From Roseibium porphyridii (GTDB lineage: Bacteria > Pseudomonadota > Alphaproteobacteria > Rhizobiales > Stappiaceae): a DNA stretch of 64,000 nucleotides. The first letter of the stretch is position 1. Each line of letters begins with the position of its first letter. The notes below the pieces were generated by a model. That model did no database searches, was not told the DNA's origin, and saw only the letters and a program-made list of their open reading frames with translations. Where the stretch lies: the NCBI RefSeq assembly GCF_026191725.2, contig NZ_CP120863.1:3452001-3516000 (forward strand). The letters run 5' to 3'. A program made the translations under genes and the position numbers. Positions 26,845-36,098 of this stretch are shown here, piece by piece.

Positions 26845-27648
26845 GTGAATAAACCTGAAAAATCATTGCTTCCAGATGGAGCCAAGGCACGTCAGGTTTA
26901 CCTCTCCCTGCGCGACCAAATCGCCGACGGCCGTCTTGAAGACGGTGAAAACCTGCCGCCCGAACAAAAGCTTGCTGAGATATATGCCGTATCTCGGGTA
27001 ACTGTTCGAAGAGCACTCGATGCGTTAGCAGCAGCAGGCCTGATTGTCCGGCGGGCCGGCAGCGGAACAACGGTCAGCACGTCCGGCAAATCGGGAAAGC
27101 CGATGGCCATGAACCTGGCAACGCTGATGCCGCAGCTTGTCGAAATGGGGCAATCCACTACGGCGCGCCTGTTGTCTTTTTCATATGGTGCCGCACCGGA
27201 ATTCGTCGCGAACGCTCTTAGATTGGACCCAAAGGAACAGGTTCAAATAGCAACTCGCGTACGTAGCGCGGACGAGATCCCCTTCTCTCACCTGACGACA
27301 TATGTGCCGGCCACGATTGCAAGCAACTATTCAGAAAACGATCTTGCCACAACGCCTTTATTCAAACTTCTCGAGTTGAGCGGTGTCCACATCAAGGACG
27401 CCCACCAATCTGTGTCGGCAACATTGGCCGGACCCGAGGTTGCCGAGGCACTGGGCATTGCGGTTGGATCGGCTTTGCTATCGCTCCGCCGGGTCGTGCG
27501 CGACGTAAATGACAATGGAGTTGAGTTTCTCTCAGGTCTTTACCGCCCGGATATGTTTCGACTTGAAATGCCTCTCACCCGCGTTGGAGAGGAAAGTGCG
27601 CGCCATTGGGAACCGGCAATCGGCAAACCATCCGGTGAACAAGCATGA
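26845..27648 (+). CDS. GntR family regulator, HutC type (UTRA domain)
   Basis: 267 residues from the GTG at 26845, preceded by AGAGGA 9 nt upstream; the frame to 26749 runs through the promoter palindromes and has no ribosome site. The winged helix (about 15-80) reads LPPEQKLAEIYAVSRVTVRRALDAL; the UTRA ligand domain (about 100-255) contains ATRVRSADEIPFSHLTTYVP. Ligand is likely the imported compound or an intermediate of the surrounding pathway. The stop overlaps the leuC-like start (ATGA), so regulator and hydratase are co-transcribed. Confidence 0.88.
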   Translation: MNKPEKSLLPDGAKARQVYLSLRDQIADGRLEDGENLPPEQKLAEIYAVSRVTVRRALDALAAAGLIVRRAGSGTTVSTSGKSGKPMAMNLATLMPQLVEMGQSTTARLLSFSYGAAPEFVANALRLDPKEQVQIATRVRSADEIPFSHLTTYVPATIASNYSENDLATTPLFKLLELSGVHIKDAHQSVSATLAGPEVAEALGIAVGSALLSLRRVVRDVNDNGVEFLSGLYRPDMFRLEMPLTRVGEESARHWEPAIGKPSGEQA

Positions 27649-29051
27649 CGTTGCCGCGCACGCTTTTAGACAGGCTTTGGGCCGCGCATGAAATCGTCTT
27701 GCGAGAGGACGGCGCTTCGCTCCTGTGGGTTGATAGGCACCTTGTCCACGAGGGTTCCCATCATGCCTTCAATAAGCTTGGGGTTCGTGAGATTGCTGTT
27801 GCCGAACCGGACCTGACATTCGCAGTTGTAGATCACTACGCGCCAACACGTGACCGCCAACGGATATCGAGCCCTCAGATTCAGTACATGATCGAGACAC
27901 TGCGAAAAAACGCAGGCCGACACTGTTTGAAATTGTTTGACATCGACGATCCACGTCAAGGCATTGTGCACGTCGTTGGACCTGAACAGGGACTGACCCT
28001 GCCCGGCCTTCTGATCAATTGTGGCGATAGCCATACGTCCACGCACGGGGCATTCGGTGCGCTCGCATTCGGCATCGGAGCAACTGAAGTCGCTCACGTA
28101 CTTGCCACGCAAACGATTTGGCAAAAGAAGCCTGCGGTAATGCGCATTTGGATTGATGGCCAGCTTGGCCCTGGCGTGAGCGCAAAAGACATCGCCCTGA
28201 ACTGGATCGCTGCTCTTGGTGCGGACGGTGCGCGTGGCCACGCGATCGAATATGGTGGCAGCGCCATCCGCGACCTGACAATGGAAGGGCGCATGACCCT
28301 ATGCAACCTCTCCATTGAGGGAGGCGCAAGGCTCGGTCTGATCGCACCAGACCAGACAACATTCGACTACGTTAAGGGAAGGCCTTTCGCGCCTACCGGC
28401 GCAGAATGGGAAGCGGCTGTTGAAGCCTGGAGCAGGCTTCGCTCCGATGACGACGCTCATTTTGACAAAGAAGTCCATCTGAGCGGCGATGCCATAGCAC
28501 CGACAGTCACCTGGGGTACCAGTCCGGACCAAGCTATTCCCGTGACAGCGGCGATACCTGATCCAAAATCGCTTGTGAACGGCAAGGCACAGTCTGTCGA
28601 AGACGCGCTTGATTACATGCAACTGTCTGCGGGTCGCCCGATCGAGGGCACGCCGATCGATCAGGTTTTTGTTGGCTCCTGCACAAATGGGCGCATTGAG
28701 GATTTGCGCATTGCAGCTGCCGTCCTTGCAGGTCGAACAGCCAAGGTGCCAGGGCTCATCTCTCCAGGGTCTGCACAGGTCAAGACACAAGCGGAACAGG
28801 AAGGCCTGGACAAGGTTTTCATCGACGCCGGACTTGAATGGGCTTCACCTGGATGTTCGATGTGTGTCGGCATGAATGGAGATCTTGTCCAGCCTGGCAA
28901 AAGGTGTGCTTCGTCCACCAATCGCAACTTTCGCGGACGCCAGGGACCTGGTTCACTGACGCATCTGATGTCGCCTGCAATGGTGGCCGCTGCAGCTGTA
29001 ACAGGAGAAATCACCGACGTTCGACCACTCTTGAAGGGGCGGTTGATATGA
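27645..29051 (+). CDS. LeuC-like hydro-lyase large subunit (3-isopropylmalate dehydratase family)
   Basis: 468 residues, full E. coli-type LeuC length, aconitase superfamily. It has NCGDSHTSTHGAFGALAFGIG and the three [4Fe-4S] cysteines in VGSCTNGR and SPGCSMC. It dehydrates/hydrates a malate-type hydroxy acid together with the small subunit downstream. The position, inside a regulator-hydratase-TRAP operon with no leuA or leuB, argues against leucine synthesis. A substituted maleate/malate, citraconate/citramalate or similar pair is more likely (inference). Confidence 0.85.
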   Translation: MTLPRTLLDRLWAAHEIVLREDGASLLWVDRHLVHEGSHHAFNKLGVREIAVAEPDLTFAVVDHYAPTRDRQRISSPQIQYMIETLRKNAGRHCLKLFDIDDPRQGIVHVVGPEQGLTLPGLLINCGDSHTSTHGAFGALAFGIGATEVAHVLATQTIWQKKPAVMRIWIDGQLGPGVSAKDIALNWIAALGADGARGHAIEYGGSAIRDLTMEGRMTLCNLSIEGGARLGLIAPDQTTFDYVKGRPFAPTGAEWEAAVEAWSRLRSDDDAHFDKEVHLSGDAIAPTVTWGTSPDQAIPVTAAIPDPKSLVNGKAQSVEDALDYMQLSAGRPIEGTPIDQVFVGSCTNGRIEDLRIAAAVLAGRTAKVPGLISPGSAQVKTQAEQEGLDKVFIDAGLEWASPGCSMCVGMNGDLVQPGKRCASSTNRNFRGRQGPGSLTHLMSPAMVAAAAVTGEITDVRPLLKGRLI

Positions 29052-29671
29052 CCTCAGGGTGGACGCAACACGAAGGCCACGCGATTGTTTTGCCGGCTCA
29101 CAATATCGATACGGACCAGTTGATTCCATCCAGGTTCATGTCGACACCGCGCGATGAAGGCTATGGTAAGTTCCTGCTGCATGATCTTCGCCGGGATGCC
29201 GATGGCAACGAACACCCACATTTCCCGCTGAACCGTTTCCGAAACGCCAGCATACTTGTTGCCGGGCGCAACTTTGGCAGTGGGTCGTCCCGCGAGGCTG
29301 CTGTTTACGCTTTGGTTGATGCCGGAATCCGAGCGGTATTCGCACCGAGTTTTGGTGACATATTCTCCAGCAACGCAATCAACAACGGGATGCTGCCCGC
29401 GCAAATATCTCCAGCGGACCACATCACCTTACTTGGCTTATTGAATGAGACTTCAATGCGCGCGCAGATTTGCCTGGAGGAAAGTCACATCAGCATTGGT
29501 GAATGCAGAATAGGTTTTGAACTCGACCAGACCTGGCGGACAAAACTGATCAATGGCTGGGACGACATTGATCTGACCTTGCAGCGCAGTCAAGACATTA
29601 AAAAACATAAGAAAAATCTTGAGCAATCGACGCCGTGGGTCCTTCCCGCAGCAAATCGACAACGATGTTGA
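29048..29671 (+). CDS. LeuD-like hydro-lyase small subunit
   Basis: 207 residues from the ATG at 29048, which overlaps the large-subunit stop (ATGA); the frame to 28838 is a shadow inside that gene. It carries the swivel-domain landmarks NIDTDQLIPSRF and AGRNFGSGSSREAAVYAL. It forms the heterodimeric hydratase with the preceding gene. The C-terminal stretch after DDIDLTLQRS is basic and poorly conserved. Confidence 0.87.
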   Translation: MTSGWTQHEGHAIVLPAHNIDTDQLIPSRFMSTPRDEGYGKFLLHDLRRDADGNEHPHFPLNRFRNASILVAGRNFGSGSSREAAVYALVDAGIRAVFAPSFGDIFSSNAINNGMLPAQISPADHITLLGLLNETSMRAQICLEESHISIGECRIGFELDQTWRTKLINGWDDIDLTLQRSQDIKKHKKNLEQSTPWVLPAANRQRC

Positions 29672-29755
29672 AGCAACCAGCAACCTAAGCATCAGGGCAT
29701 TGCCTGAGAACCAGAGGGATAAGGCATAAAGCCAACCCTAAAGTGGAGTGAGACT

Positions 29756-30769
29756 ATGAAAAGACTAATACTTGCCGGTCTTGTCGCCGGCTCGGCTCTG
29801 TTCTCTGCCTCAGCACTGGCGGAAGACAAAATCACAGCAGTTCACGCATTTCCAGAAACGCTGATCTACACCAAAAGCTTCCTGTCCTTCGTAGACAAAG
29901 TGAACGAAGCCGGAAAGGGTGTGGTGCAAATTGAAGTCCGTGGGGGTCCTGAGGCCATCGGCATGTTCCAACAGCCTGACGCGGTTCGCGATGGTATTGT
30001 GGACATGGTCTATACGCCTGGTTCGTTTTATGGCGGAGCACTTCCCGAAAAAGATGCCATGGTCGCGTCCAACCTGACAGCAGTCGAGACCCGTGAAAAC
30101 GGCGGCATTGAGCTTATCGATCAGATCCATCAGGAAAAGATGGGATTGAAGTACCTTGGCTGGTTCGACAGTGGGGTCTGCTACAATCTTTGGACCAGAG
30201 ACGAGCCAACCTTTGACAAGGACGGCAACCTTGAAGTTGAAGGCCTGAAACTGCGCGGCAACAACGTCTACAATGCGTTCTTTACCAACTATCTCGGCGC
30301 ACAGGTTATCGATCTCCCAACTGGTGAAGTCTATTCCGCCCTTCAGCGCGGCGTTGTTGATGCAACTGGCTGGACCCAGATCGGTCTCATCGACCTGAAA
30401 TGGAACGAGTTCCTGAACTATCGCATCGAGCCCTGCTTTTTCTCCACAGACCTTGGCGTCATCGTCAATCTTGAGAAGTGGAACTCTCTTTCCGATGAAT
30501 CCAAAAAGATCCTTCAGGACGTCGCCATCCAGCACGAAAAGGATAGCGTTGAAGCCCTTCGCGCCAAACGCGATGAAGACTTTGCTGCTCTCGATGCTGC
30601 GGGCATGACAGCTATCTCCCTGGAAGGAGAGGCCAAGGCCAATTACCTCGCCGCCGCGCGTGAAAAGACCTGGGAGCGGATGAAGGGCCTGATGGCAGAA
30701 CAGCCAGGTGGCACCGGAAACTATGACCGGTTGATCGAACTGTTCTACGATCTGAATTCGGCCAAATAA
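29756..30769 (+). CDS. dctP: TRAP transporter solute-binding protein (DctP family)
   Basis: 337 residues, Sec signal peptide (about 1-22, cleavage after SALA), then a DctP fold. The segment GLKLRGNNVYNAFFTNYLGAQVIDLPTGEVYSALQRGVVDATGW includes the conserved Arg that usually pairs with a substrate carboxylate. It binds an organic acid in the periplasm and delivers it to DctQM encoded downstream. A GGAGTGAG ribosome site precedes the ATG. The presence of the ligand-binding Arg region suggests a carboxylate substrate for the island. Confidence 0.92.
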   Translation: MKRLILAGLVAGSALFSASALAEDKITAVHAFPETLIYTKSFLSFVDKVNEAGKGVVQIEVRGGPEAIGMFQQPDAVRDGIVDMVYTPGSFYGGALPEKDAMVASNLTAVETRENGGIELIDQIHQEKMGLKYLGWFDSGVCYNLWTRDEPTFDKDGNLEVEGLKLRGNNVYNAFFTNYLGAQVIDLPTGEVYSALQRGVVDATGWTQIGLIDLKWNEFLNYRIEPCFFSTDLGVIVNLEKWNSLSDESKKILQDVAIQHEKDSVEALRAKRDEDFAALDAAGMTAISLEGEAKANYLAAAREKTWERMKGLMAEQPGGTGNYDRLIELFYDLNSAK

Positions 30770-30777
30770 GTGAATAG

Positions 30778-30801
30778 CAGGCCCGCTTAGCAGCGGGCCT
30801 G
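30778..30801 (+). promoter_or_regulatory. Intra-operon hairpin between dctP and dctQ
   Basis: A perfect 10-bp stem CAGGCCCGCT / AGCGGGCCTG with loop TAGC begins 9 nt after the dctP stop. No T tract follows, so it is more likely a processing or 3'-stabilising hairpin that keeps the binding-protein message more abundant than dctQM, as is common in binding-protein operons. Confidence 0.65.
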
Positions 30802-30826
30802 ATCATCTGGCATCCAGGTATTTTTT

Positions 30827-31333
30827 ATGAGCGGTCTTATTAGGTCTTACAGGTTATTGATCAATGCCATGGCCTTTGTCGCCGGAGCCACGCTTGTTTG
30901 GCTGATGGTATCGGTCGTGGTTTCGGTTCTGATGCGCAATCTTGGCCTTCAACCCTTCGCCTGGCTTTTCACCTCTTCTGAATATGGACTGCTCTACATG
31001 ACCATGCTTGGTGCACCCTGGTTGGTACGCGAAAAGGGGCATGTTCACATTGAGCTGGTCACCTCAATCTTGCCTGAAACGTTCCGCCGTGTTGTCAGTC
31101 GGTTGGTCGCATTTGCGTGTGTGGTTGTGTGCATCATTCTAGCCTGGAAGGGGCTGGAACTGTTTTTGAAAAATATTGAACGCGGTGACTATGACACCCG
31201 CGCCTATTACTATCCACGATGGCTGCTGACAGTCGCGTTCCCCGTAAGCTTCGGCTTGATGGCAATTGAATTCTTCCGCTTTGTAACGGGCTCCGATCTC
31301 ATGCACACCGGCGAAGCGGGGATCCACGAATAA
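30827..31333 (+). CDS. dctQ: TRAP transporter small permease (DctQ family)
   Basis: 168 residues with four predicted membrane helices (about 11-33, 45-65, 87-110, 130-150) and the conserved EYGLLYMTMLGAPWLVREKGHVHIELV. It joins DctM to form the membrane complex. Its stop overlaps the dctM start (TAATG). Confidence 0.9.
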   Translation: MSGLIRSYRLLINAMAFVAGATLVWLMVSVVVSVLMRNLGLQPFAWLFTSSEYGLLYMTMLGAPWLVREKGHVHIELVTSILPETFRRVVSRLVAFACVVVCIILAWKGLELFLKNIERGDYDTRAYYYPRWLLTVAFPVSFGLMAIEFFRFVTGSDLMHTGEAGIHE

Positions 31334-32640
31334 TGGAATGGTACGAAGCGCTGGCCCTGCTGATCGGGGTAATCGTATTCCTCATGGCCATGGGCATGCC
31401 GGTTGCGCTGGCGTTTCTCGCCGCGAACATCATCGGCGCCTGGGTGTTCATGGGTGGTGAACGCGGCATCGGACAGTTGCTCAACAATGGCCTTGGCTCA
31501 CTGACGAAATTCGCCCTTGTTCCGATCCCTTTGTTTCTGCTTATGGGAGAAATCTTTTTCCATACGGGCCTTGGCGGGCGCATGTTCAATGCGATCGACC
31601 GACTGCTGGGTCGCCTTTCCGGCCGGCTGAGCTATGTTACCGTCCTGGGAGGGACGGCTTTCTCGACATTGTCCGGATCGTCGATGGGCTCAACTGCTCT
31701 GCTCGGCTCACTTATGGTGCCGGAGATGAACAGGCGTGGATACAAGCCTCACATGAGCATCGGCCCAATCCTGGGAACGGGTGGCCTTGCAATCATCATC
31801 CCGCCTTCTGCACTTGCAGTTCTACTGGCCACACTGGCGCAAATTGACGTTGGAGCGTTGCTGATCGCCGGTGTGATACCCGGGTTGATCCTGGCGTTTT
31901 TCTATATCGGTACGATCTGGCTTCAAACGCGATTGGATCCGAACGCGGCCCCTGCTTACGACGTTGAACCACTGTCTTTCATGAGTAAGGTCACACTGCT
32001 TCTGCGCGAAGTCGTGCCAATGGTTGGCGTTATGGTCGTCATCATCATCTTGATGATCAACGGTTTCGTGACACCTTCCGAAGCGGCCGCCTTCGGCGCG
32101 CTCGGCGTGATTATCCTTGCAGCCGTTTTCAGGTGCCTGACTTGGGAGGCGATGCGCAAGTCCGTGACAGGTGCTTTGAAAGTAACGCTGATGGCCTATC
32201 TGATTGTCTTCGGATCTGCGACATTCAGCCAGCTTCTCGCCTTTTCCGGTGCTTCGCGCGGATTGGTCAATTGGGCTATTTCCTTTGAGTTGGCACCAAT
32301 CGCCATGCTTATGGTCATGTTTGCGGTGCTGTTGCTTCTCGGCATGTTCATGGAACAGATTTCCATCATGCTCTTGACCGTGCCGATATTCTTTCCTCTG
32401 GCAATGAACCTTGGCTTTGAACCGATATGGTTTGGCCTGATCATGCTGTTGGCGCTTGAGATCAGTTTTACAACACCCCCGTTCGGGCTGTTGCTGTTTG
32501 TTATGAAGGGTGTTGCGCCACCTGGAACGACCATGCGCACGATTTACACATCCGCCTTTCCGTTTATCGGTTGCTCGCTGTTGCTCGTGGTTCTTCTCGT
32601 CGTTTTTCCTGAACTCGCACTATGGTTGCCCGGCCTTTAG
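31333..32640 (+). CDS. dctM: TRAP transporter large permease (DctM family)
   Basis: 435 residues, a polytopic DctM subunit with about twelve hydrophobic segments. Family landmarks are PLFLLMGEIFFHTG, SGSSMGSTALLGSLMVPEM, GTGGLAIIIPPSALAVLL and GFVTPSEAAAFGALG. It is the sodium-driven transporting subunit. Last gene of the rightward arm that starts at the HutC-type regulator. A short hairpin (32655-32672) follows but lacks a T tract. Confidence 0.92.
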   Translation: MEWYEALALLIGVIVFLMAMGMPVALAFLAANIIGAWVFMGGERGIGQLLNNGLGSLTKFALVPIPLFLLMGEIFFHTGLGGRMFNAIDRLLGRLSGRLSYVTVLGGTAFSTLSGSSMGSTALLGSLMVPEMNRRGYKPHMSIGPILGTGGLAIIIPPSALAVLLATLAQIDVGALLIAGVIPGLILAFFYIGTIWLQTRLDPNAAPAYDVEPLSFMSKVTLLLREVVPMVGVMVVIIILMINGFVTPSEAAAFGALGVIILAAVFRCLTWEAMRKSVTGALKVTLMAYLIVFGSATFSQLLAFSGASRGLVNWAISFELAPIAMLMVMFAVLLLLGMFMEQISIMLLTVPIFFPLAMNLGFEPIWFGLIMLLALEISFTTPPFGLLLFVMKGVAPPGTTMRTIYTSAFPFIGCSLLLVVLLVVFPELALWLPGL

Positions 32641-32724
32641 ACGAGCACCGAGCAACGCTAGTTTGATAGCGTAGCCTGCTGACCTATTTTGTGACGTGAG
32701 ATGTTCAATACCCAAGGACCCAGC

Positions 32725-34044
32725 GTGAAACTCGGGCAAGACATGAATGGAGTTTGCTTAAGGGTCGTTGGGTTCCCGATAATCTTGCTTTTGTTCTTTT
32801 GCTCAACGGTCACTGCACAAACAGTTAGAGAGTCCGATCTCAAGCCTGTTGATTGGGTTCAACAAGCCGTCGCGGACGTCTGCGGCAATCCGCAATTGAG
32901 CGGCTTGGACATTCAGGAACTTGTGCCGCAAAGCTGGCTGTTGGAAGAAAAACGACAGCCAAACAGCCAATCCCCAGTACAAATAATGATCCGTTTGGCT
33001 TTACCGGAAGGCGATGAGCTTCAACTGGAGGCTCGTTTGGTGAATGGGCAAACCCGACAGTTTCGTGCAAGCTACTTTGAAGCAGCGGGCCCTAAGCTGC
33101 AGGCTCACTTGCTTGCAATTGCTGACGGCAATTGCGTCATCCAATCAGGGCGCGTAATTCGTCATGGTACGAGCCCATGGATCTTTCTCGATCAGCTGGA
33201 TGGTGATCTTGAAACACTGAGATGGAGTGAAACGCTTCAGGCACCCTGGCCTTCAGGGTCTGATACCGGTGGTGTGCGGGTTGCACTTGTCGATTCAGGA
33301 CTGGCCTATGACCTGCCCTTGTTCCGTGAGCGGCTTGCTCGCGATTTAAACGGTGTTCCGCTCGGGTACGATTTTTGGGACCTCGATCCCTGGCCATATG
33401 ACGGAGACACTTCAAGGGGAGCCTTCTTGCCGATCCGCCACGGCACTGCCGTTGCCTCGATCCTGGCCCGCGAAGCACCTGACGCAACGCTGGTGCCATT
33501 TCGGTATCCAAGGCCGGACATGAGCCGTATGGCTGATATCGTGCAGAAAGCCGCGGAAGACGGGGTCAGAATTTTGGCTATGCCCCTCGGGAGCAACAAT
33601 CTGGACGACTGGACAGCCTTTTCCGACTCTATGAAAGACAAGAACATACTTGCCATCGTGTCGGCCGGAAACAACGGGAGAAACATCGACCAGAAGCCAG
33701 TTTATCCAGCCGCACTCCCGCTTGAAAACATCATTACCGTCACGTCGGCGGACAACTTTGGGCGTTTGGCGTCCGGTTCAAACTGGGGTCGCAACACCGT
33801 CGAAATCATGCTGCCAGCCGAGAACCTGACAGTGACAGACTTTCGCGGTGCGTCTGGCGTTACATCCGGGTCGAGCTATGCTGTCCCGAGACTTGCCGCT
33901 CTGGCCGCAAGACTGCTCCATAAAGATCCCGGATTGTCGGCCAAAGACCTCAAGGCACAGATACTGTCATTTGCCACACCTTCACCGTTTGAAGCCCGGG
34001 ACGTTGTGTCTGCCGGGTGGATACCTGATCCGACACTTGACTGA
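32725..34044 (+). CDS. Exported S8 (subtilisin-like) serine protease
   Basis: 439 residues from GTG 32725, which has AAGGA 6 nt upstream; ATG 32701 and ATG 32743 are alternatives. An N-terminal hydrophobic signal (VVGFPIILLLFFCSTVTAQ) is followed by ~140 residues resembling no domain I recognise, then an S8 domain with Asp in VALVDSGLA, His in RHGTAVAS, oxyanion Asn in VSAGNNG and Ser in VTSGSSYAVPRLAALAA. All triad residues are present, so it should be active, probably periplasmic. It converges on the tandem trypsin protease with only 2 bp between stops. Confidence 0.85.
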   Translation: MKLGQDMNGVCLRVVGFPIILLLFFCSTVTAQTVRESDLKPVDWVQQAVADVCGNPQLSGLDIQELVPQSWLLEEKRQPNSQSPVQIMIRLALPEGDELQLEARLVNGQTRQFRASYFEAAGPKLQAHLLAIADGNCVIQSGRVIRHGTSPWIFLDQLDGDLETLRWSETLQAPWPSGSDTGGVRVALVDSGLAYDLPLFRERLARDLNGVPLGYDFWDLDPWPYDGDTSRGAFLPIRHGTAVASILAREAPDATLVPFRYPRPDMSRMADIVQKAAEDGVRILAMPLGSNNLDDWTAFSDSMKDKNILAIVSAGNNGRNIDQKPVYPAALPLENIITVTSADNFGRLASGSNWGRNTVEIMLPAENLTVTDFRGASGVTSGSSYAVPRLAALAARLLHKDPGLSAKDLKAQILSFATPSPFEARDVVSAGWIPDPTLD

Positions 34045-34046
34045 GA

Positions 34047-36098
34047 TCAGCGGCGGGGCGGCGTCGGTGGCGCGTTGTCAATAAACCGCCGTGCTGCCTG
34101 TGCCTGTCTTGGGTCCGCCTTCAACAACGCCTGATAGCCCTCCTCAGCCAGTTCCGGTTCATTGCCCCAGACGCCTGACTGAATGGAAAATCTAAGAGCT
34201 TGAGGATCATCGGGTGCCAATTCCATCAAACGCCGTGCATGTTCTGTCATGTCTTCAAAGCGTCCGGCCAATTGCAGCGACACGAGGAGTGACATTCTTG
34301 AGTTGATCGAGTTCGGCACCTGATCGACCGCTTCGCCATGAATGCGTATCGCTTGATCAAAAGCGCCGGTCTGCGCCAGAATCCGCCCCGCTTTCAGCAA
34401 TTGTCCATGGTTGGAAGATCTTGAGCAGATGTCTGTCACATCAGCCAGAACAGTGTCTTTGGCAGATTGAGTGGCTGCACTCTCCATCGCCTCTTCACAT
34501 GCCACAAAGTCAACGCCCAGGCTTTCGGTCAAACGAATTGCATCCTTATCGTCCCGAAGCACCAGAAGTTCACGAACATCTGCCACTGGAATGGCTTCAA
34601 AGCGTCCATCTCCACCACCCACGGCAATTCCGGCCAAAGCACCGTTTTCGGTTACAAGAGCGCCCCCGCTCACACCAGGCTGCATATGAGCGCCAACGTG
34701 AAGGCGGCCCAATTGTGCGCTTTTCTCCGGTAAGGCGATGAGATCTCCAGGATCGAAGACCCGCACTTCTCTTCGGGCGATGTCGGCACCGATCACGCGG
34801 TATCGGTCTGAGGTGCCTGTTGCAACGTCGAGTTCGGGAATGACGCCCGTATCCGGAAGGTTCTGTACTTCCAGCAGGACAAGATCACCTTGGTAAGAAG
34901 AAGGGACCAGCCGGGCTTTCAACGGACCATTCGGAGTGTGAACCGTTGCCTCAATTTGATCCCCGACCACATGCCGATTGGTCACCAAAAGATCTTCAGC
35001 GATACGCGTCGCACTGCCGACCGGGTCAAAACTTGAGATCGGAAACACCGCCTGTCTCAACTGACAAATTTCGGCGGGATGCGGACAGTCTGTTTCCAGC
35101 GAAGTCACTGCTTTAACGTTGGCAGACTTTGACGGTTCAGAGACCGCGAACGAAAGTGTCGCAAGCAGATTATCATCGCCGCGGCGATACAGCACCTGGA
35201 CTTCTTTTTGCGCCTTGGAAATCAGGGCAAGGGCCGTCTTCGCATCGCGCGGTGTTCGGACCCTGCGACCGCCCACTTCAAGGATCAAATCGCCAACTCT
35301 TATCCCGGCTGATCCGGCCATTCCATCCGACTGAACAGCGCGAACGACTGGCGCGGCAACCAGCGCAACGGTGGAGCGGTCTGCTCTCGTGAGCTGCCAG
35401 CCCGCATCCAGATACTCAACTTCTCCTTGATCCAGCAACGCATCGGCAACACGTATCAACAGCTCTGTTGAAACGGCAAAATTGACGCCGATATTTGTGT
35501 CGGAACCCGAAGCGAAAATCGCTGACATCATTCCGACCAACCTTCCTTCTGCGTCCACGAGCGCACCTCCGGAAGAGCCGGGATTCGCAGCCGCGTCGGT
35601 TTGCACGAAATCCTCGATTTCATTGAAACCGGCATTGCTGACACTCTTGGCCGAGACAACACCGCAGGTGAGTGACAGCCCCAGACCGAACGCGTTGCCA
35701 ATAGCGCAAACGGGTTGGACCAAGTTGGGTGGTGGCGCGATTGCGATTGGTTGCAGTGTTTCTTCGACCTTCAGAAGCGCAATGTCACTGGCGGCATCGT
35801 GTGCCAAAAGACGCGCAGGAATTATGCGACCGTCGTGCAATCGGACATCTATGCGGCGGGCCGGTTCCACAACATGCCAGGCTGTAGCAATCACTCCCTC
35901 ACGAAGCACCACCCCGCTGCCTTCGGGGGCCTGGCCGGGATGAGCGCCCTGTCCGCCCTGTTCGTGTCCAGGCCACACTGGCAGCACCGACACCACATGC
36001 GCGAGAGCTCCTTCAGGCGACGCTTTTGCCTGGCCGGTCATGAGCCCGAAAAAGCTCAGAACCAAATAGAAAACCGCATGAGAAAAACAACGTGGCAT
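34047..36098 (-). CDS. Exported double trypsin-like protease with PDZ and TPR
   Basis: 683 residues from ATG 36098, which has GGAG 7 nt upstream; in-frame starts at 36104 and 36140 are less well placed. Signal peptide (about 1-27). First HtrA-like domain, about 45-215: His in TAWHVVE, Asp in SDIALLKV, Ser in NPGSSGGALV. PDZ, about 230-310 (AGIRVGDLILEVGGRRV). Second trypsin-like domain, about 350-525: His in VTNRHVVG, Asp in GDLVLLEV, Ser in GVSGGALV. TPR-like helices from about 560 to the end. Both triads look intact. DegP has one protease domain and two PDZs, so this layout is unusual. Confidence 0.85.
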   Translation of the reverse strand: MPRCFSHAVFYLVLSFFGLMTGQAKASPEGALAHVVSVLPVWPGHEQGGQGAHPGQAPEGSGVVLREGVIATAWHVVEPARRIDVRLHDGRIIPARLLAHDAASDIALLKVEETLQPIAIAPPPNLVQPVCAIGNAFGLGLSLTCGVVSAKSVSNAGFNEIEDFVQTDAAANPGSSGGALVDAEGRLVGMMSAIFASGSDTNIGVNFAVSTELLIRVADALLDQGEVEYLDAGWQLTRADRSTVALVAAPVVRAVQSDGMAGSAGIRVGDLILEVGGRRVRTPRDAKTALALISKAQKEVQVLYRRGDDNLLATLSFAVSEPSKSANVKAVTSLETDCPHPAEICQLRQAVFPISSFDPVGSATRIAEDLLVTNRHVVGDQIEATVHTPNGPLKARLVPSSYQGDLVLLEVQNLPDTGVIPELDVATGTSDRYRVIGADIARREVRVFDPGDLIALPEKSAQLGRLHVGAHMQPGVSGGALVTENGALAGIAVGGGDGRFEAIPVADVRELLVLRDDKDAIRLTESLGVDFVACEEAMESAATQSAKDTVLADVTDICSRSSNHGQLLKAGRILAQTGAFDQAIRIHGEAVDQVPNSINSRMSLLVSLQLAGRFEDMTEHARRLMELAPDDPQALRFSIQSGVWGNEPELAEEGYQALLKADPRQAQAARRFIDNAPPTPPRR

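Noticed and set aside
28838..29047. N-terminal extension of the LeuD-like protein
   Set aside because: Lies within the LeuC-like gene; ATG 29048 gives an ATGA overlap and the normal LeuD start.
27645..29671. LeuCD as the leucine-biosynthetic isomerase
   Set aside because: Not excluded by sequence, but the operon has a HutC-type regulator and TRAP genes and no leuA or leuB, so a catabolic hydratase is preferred.
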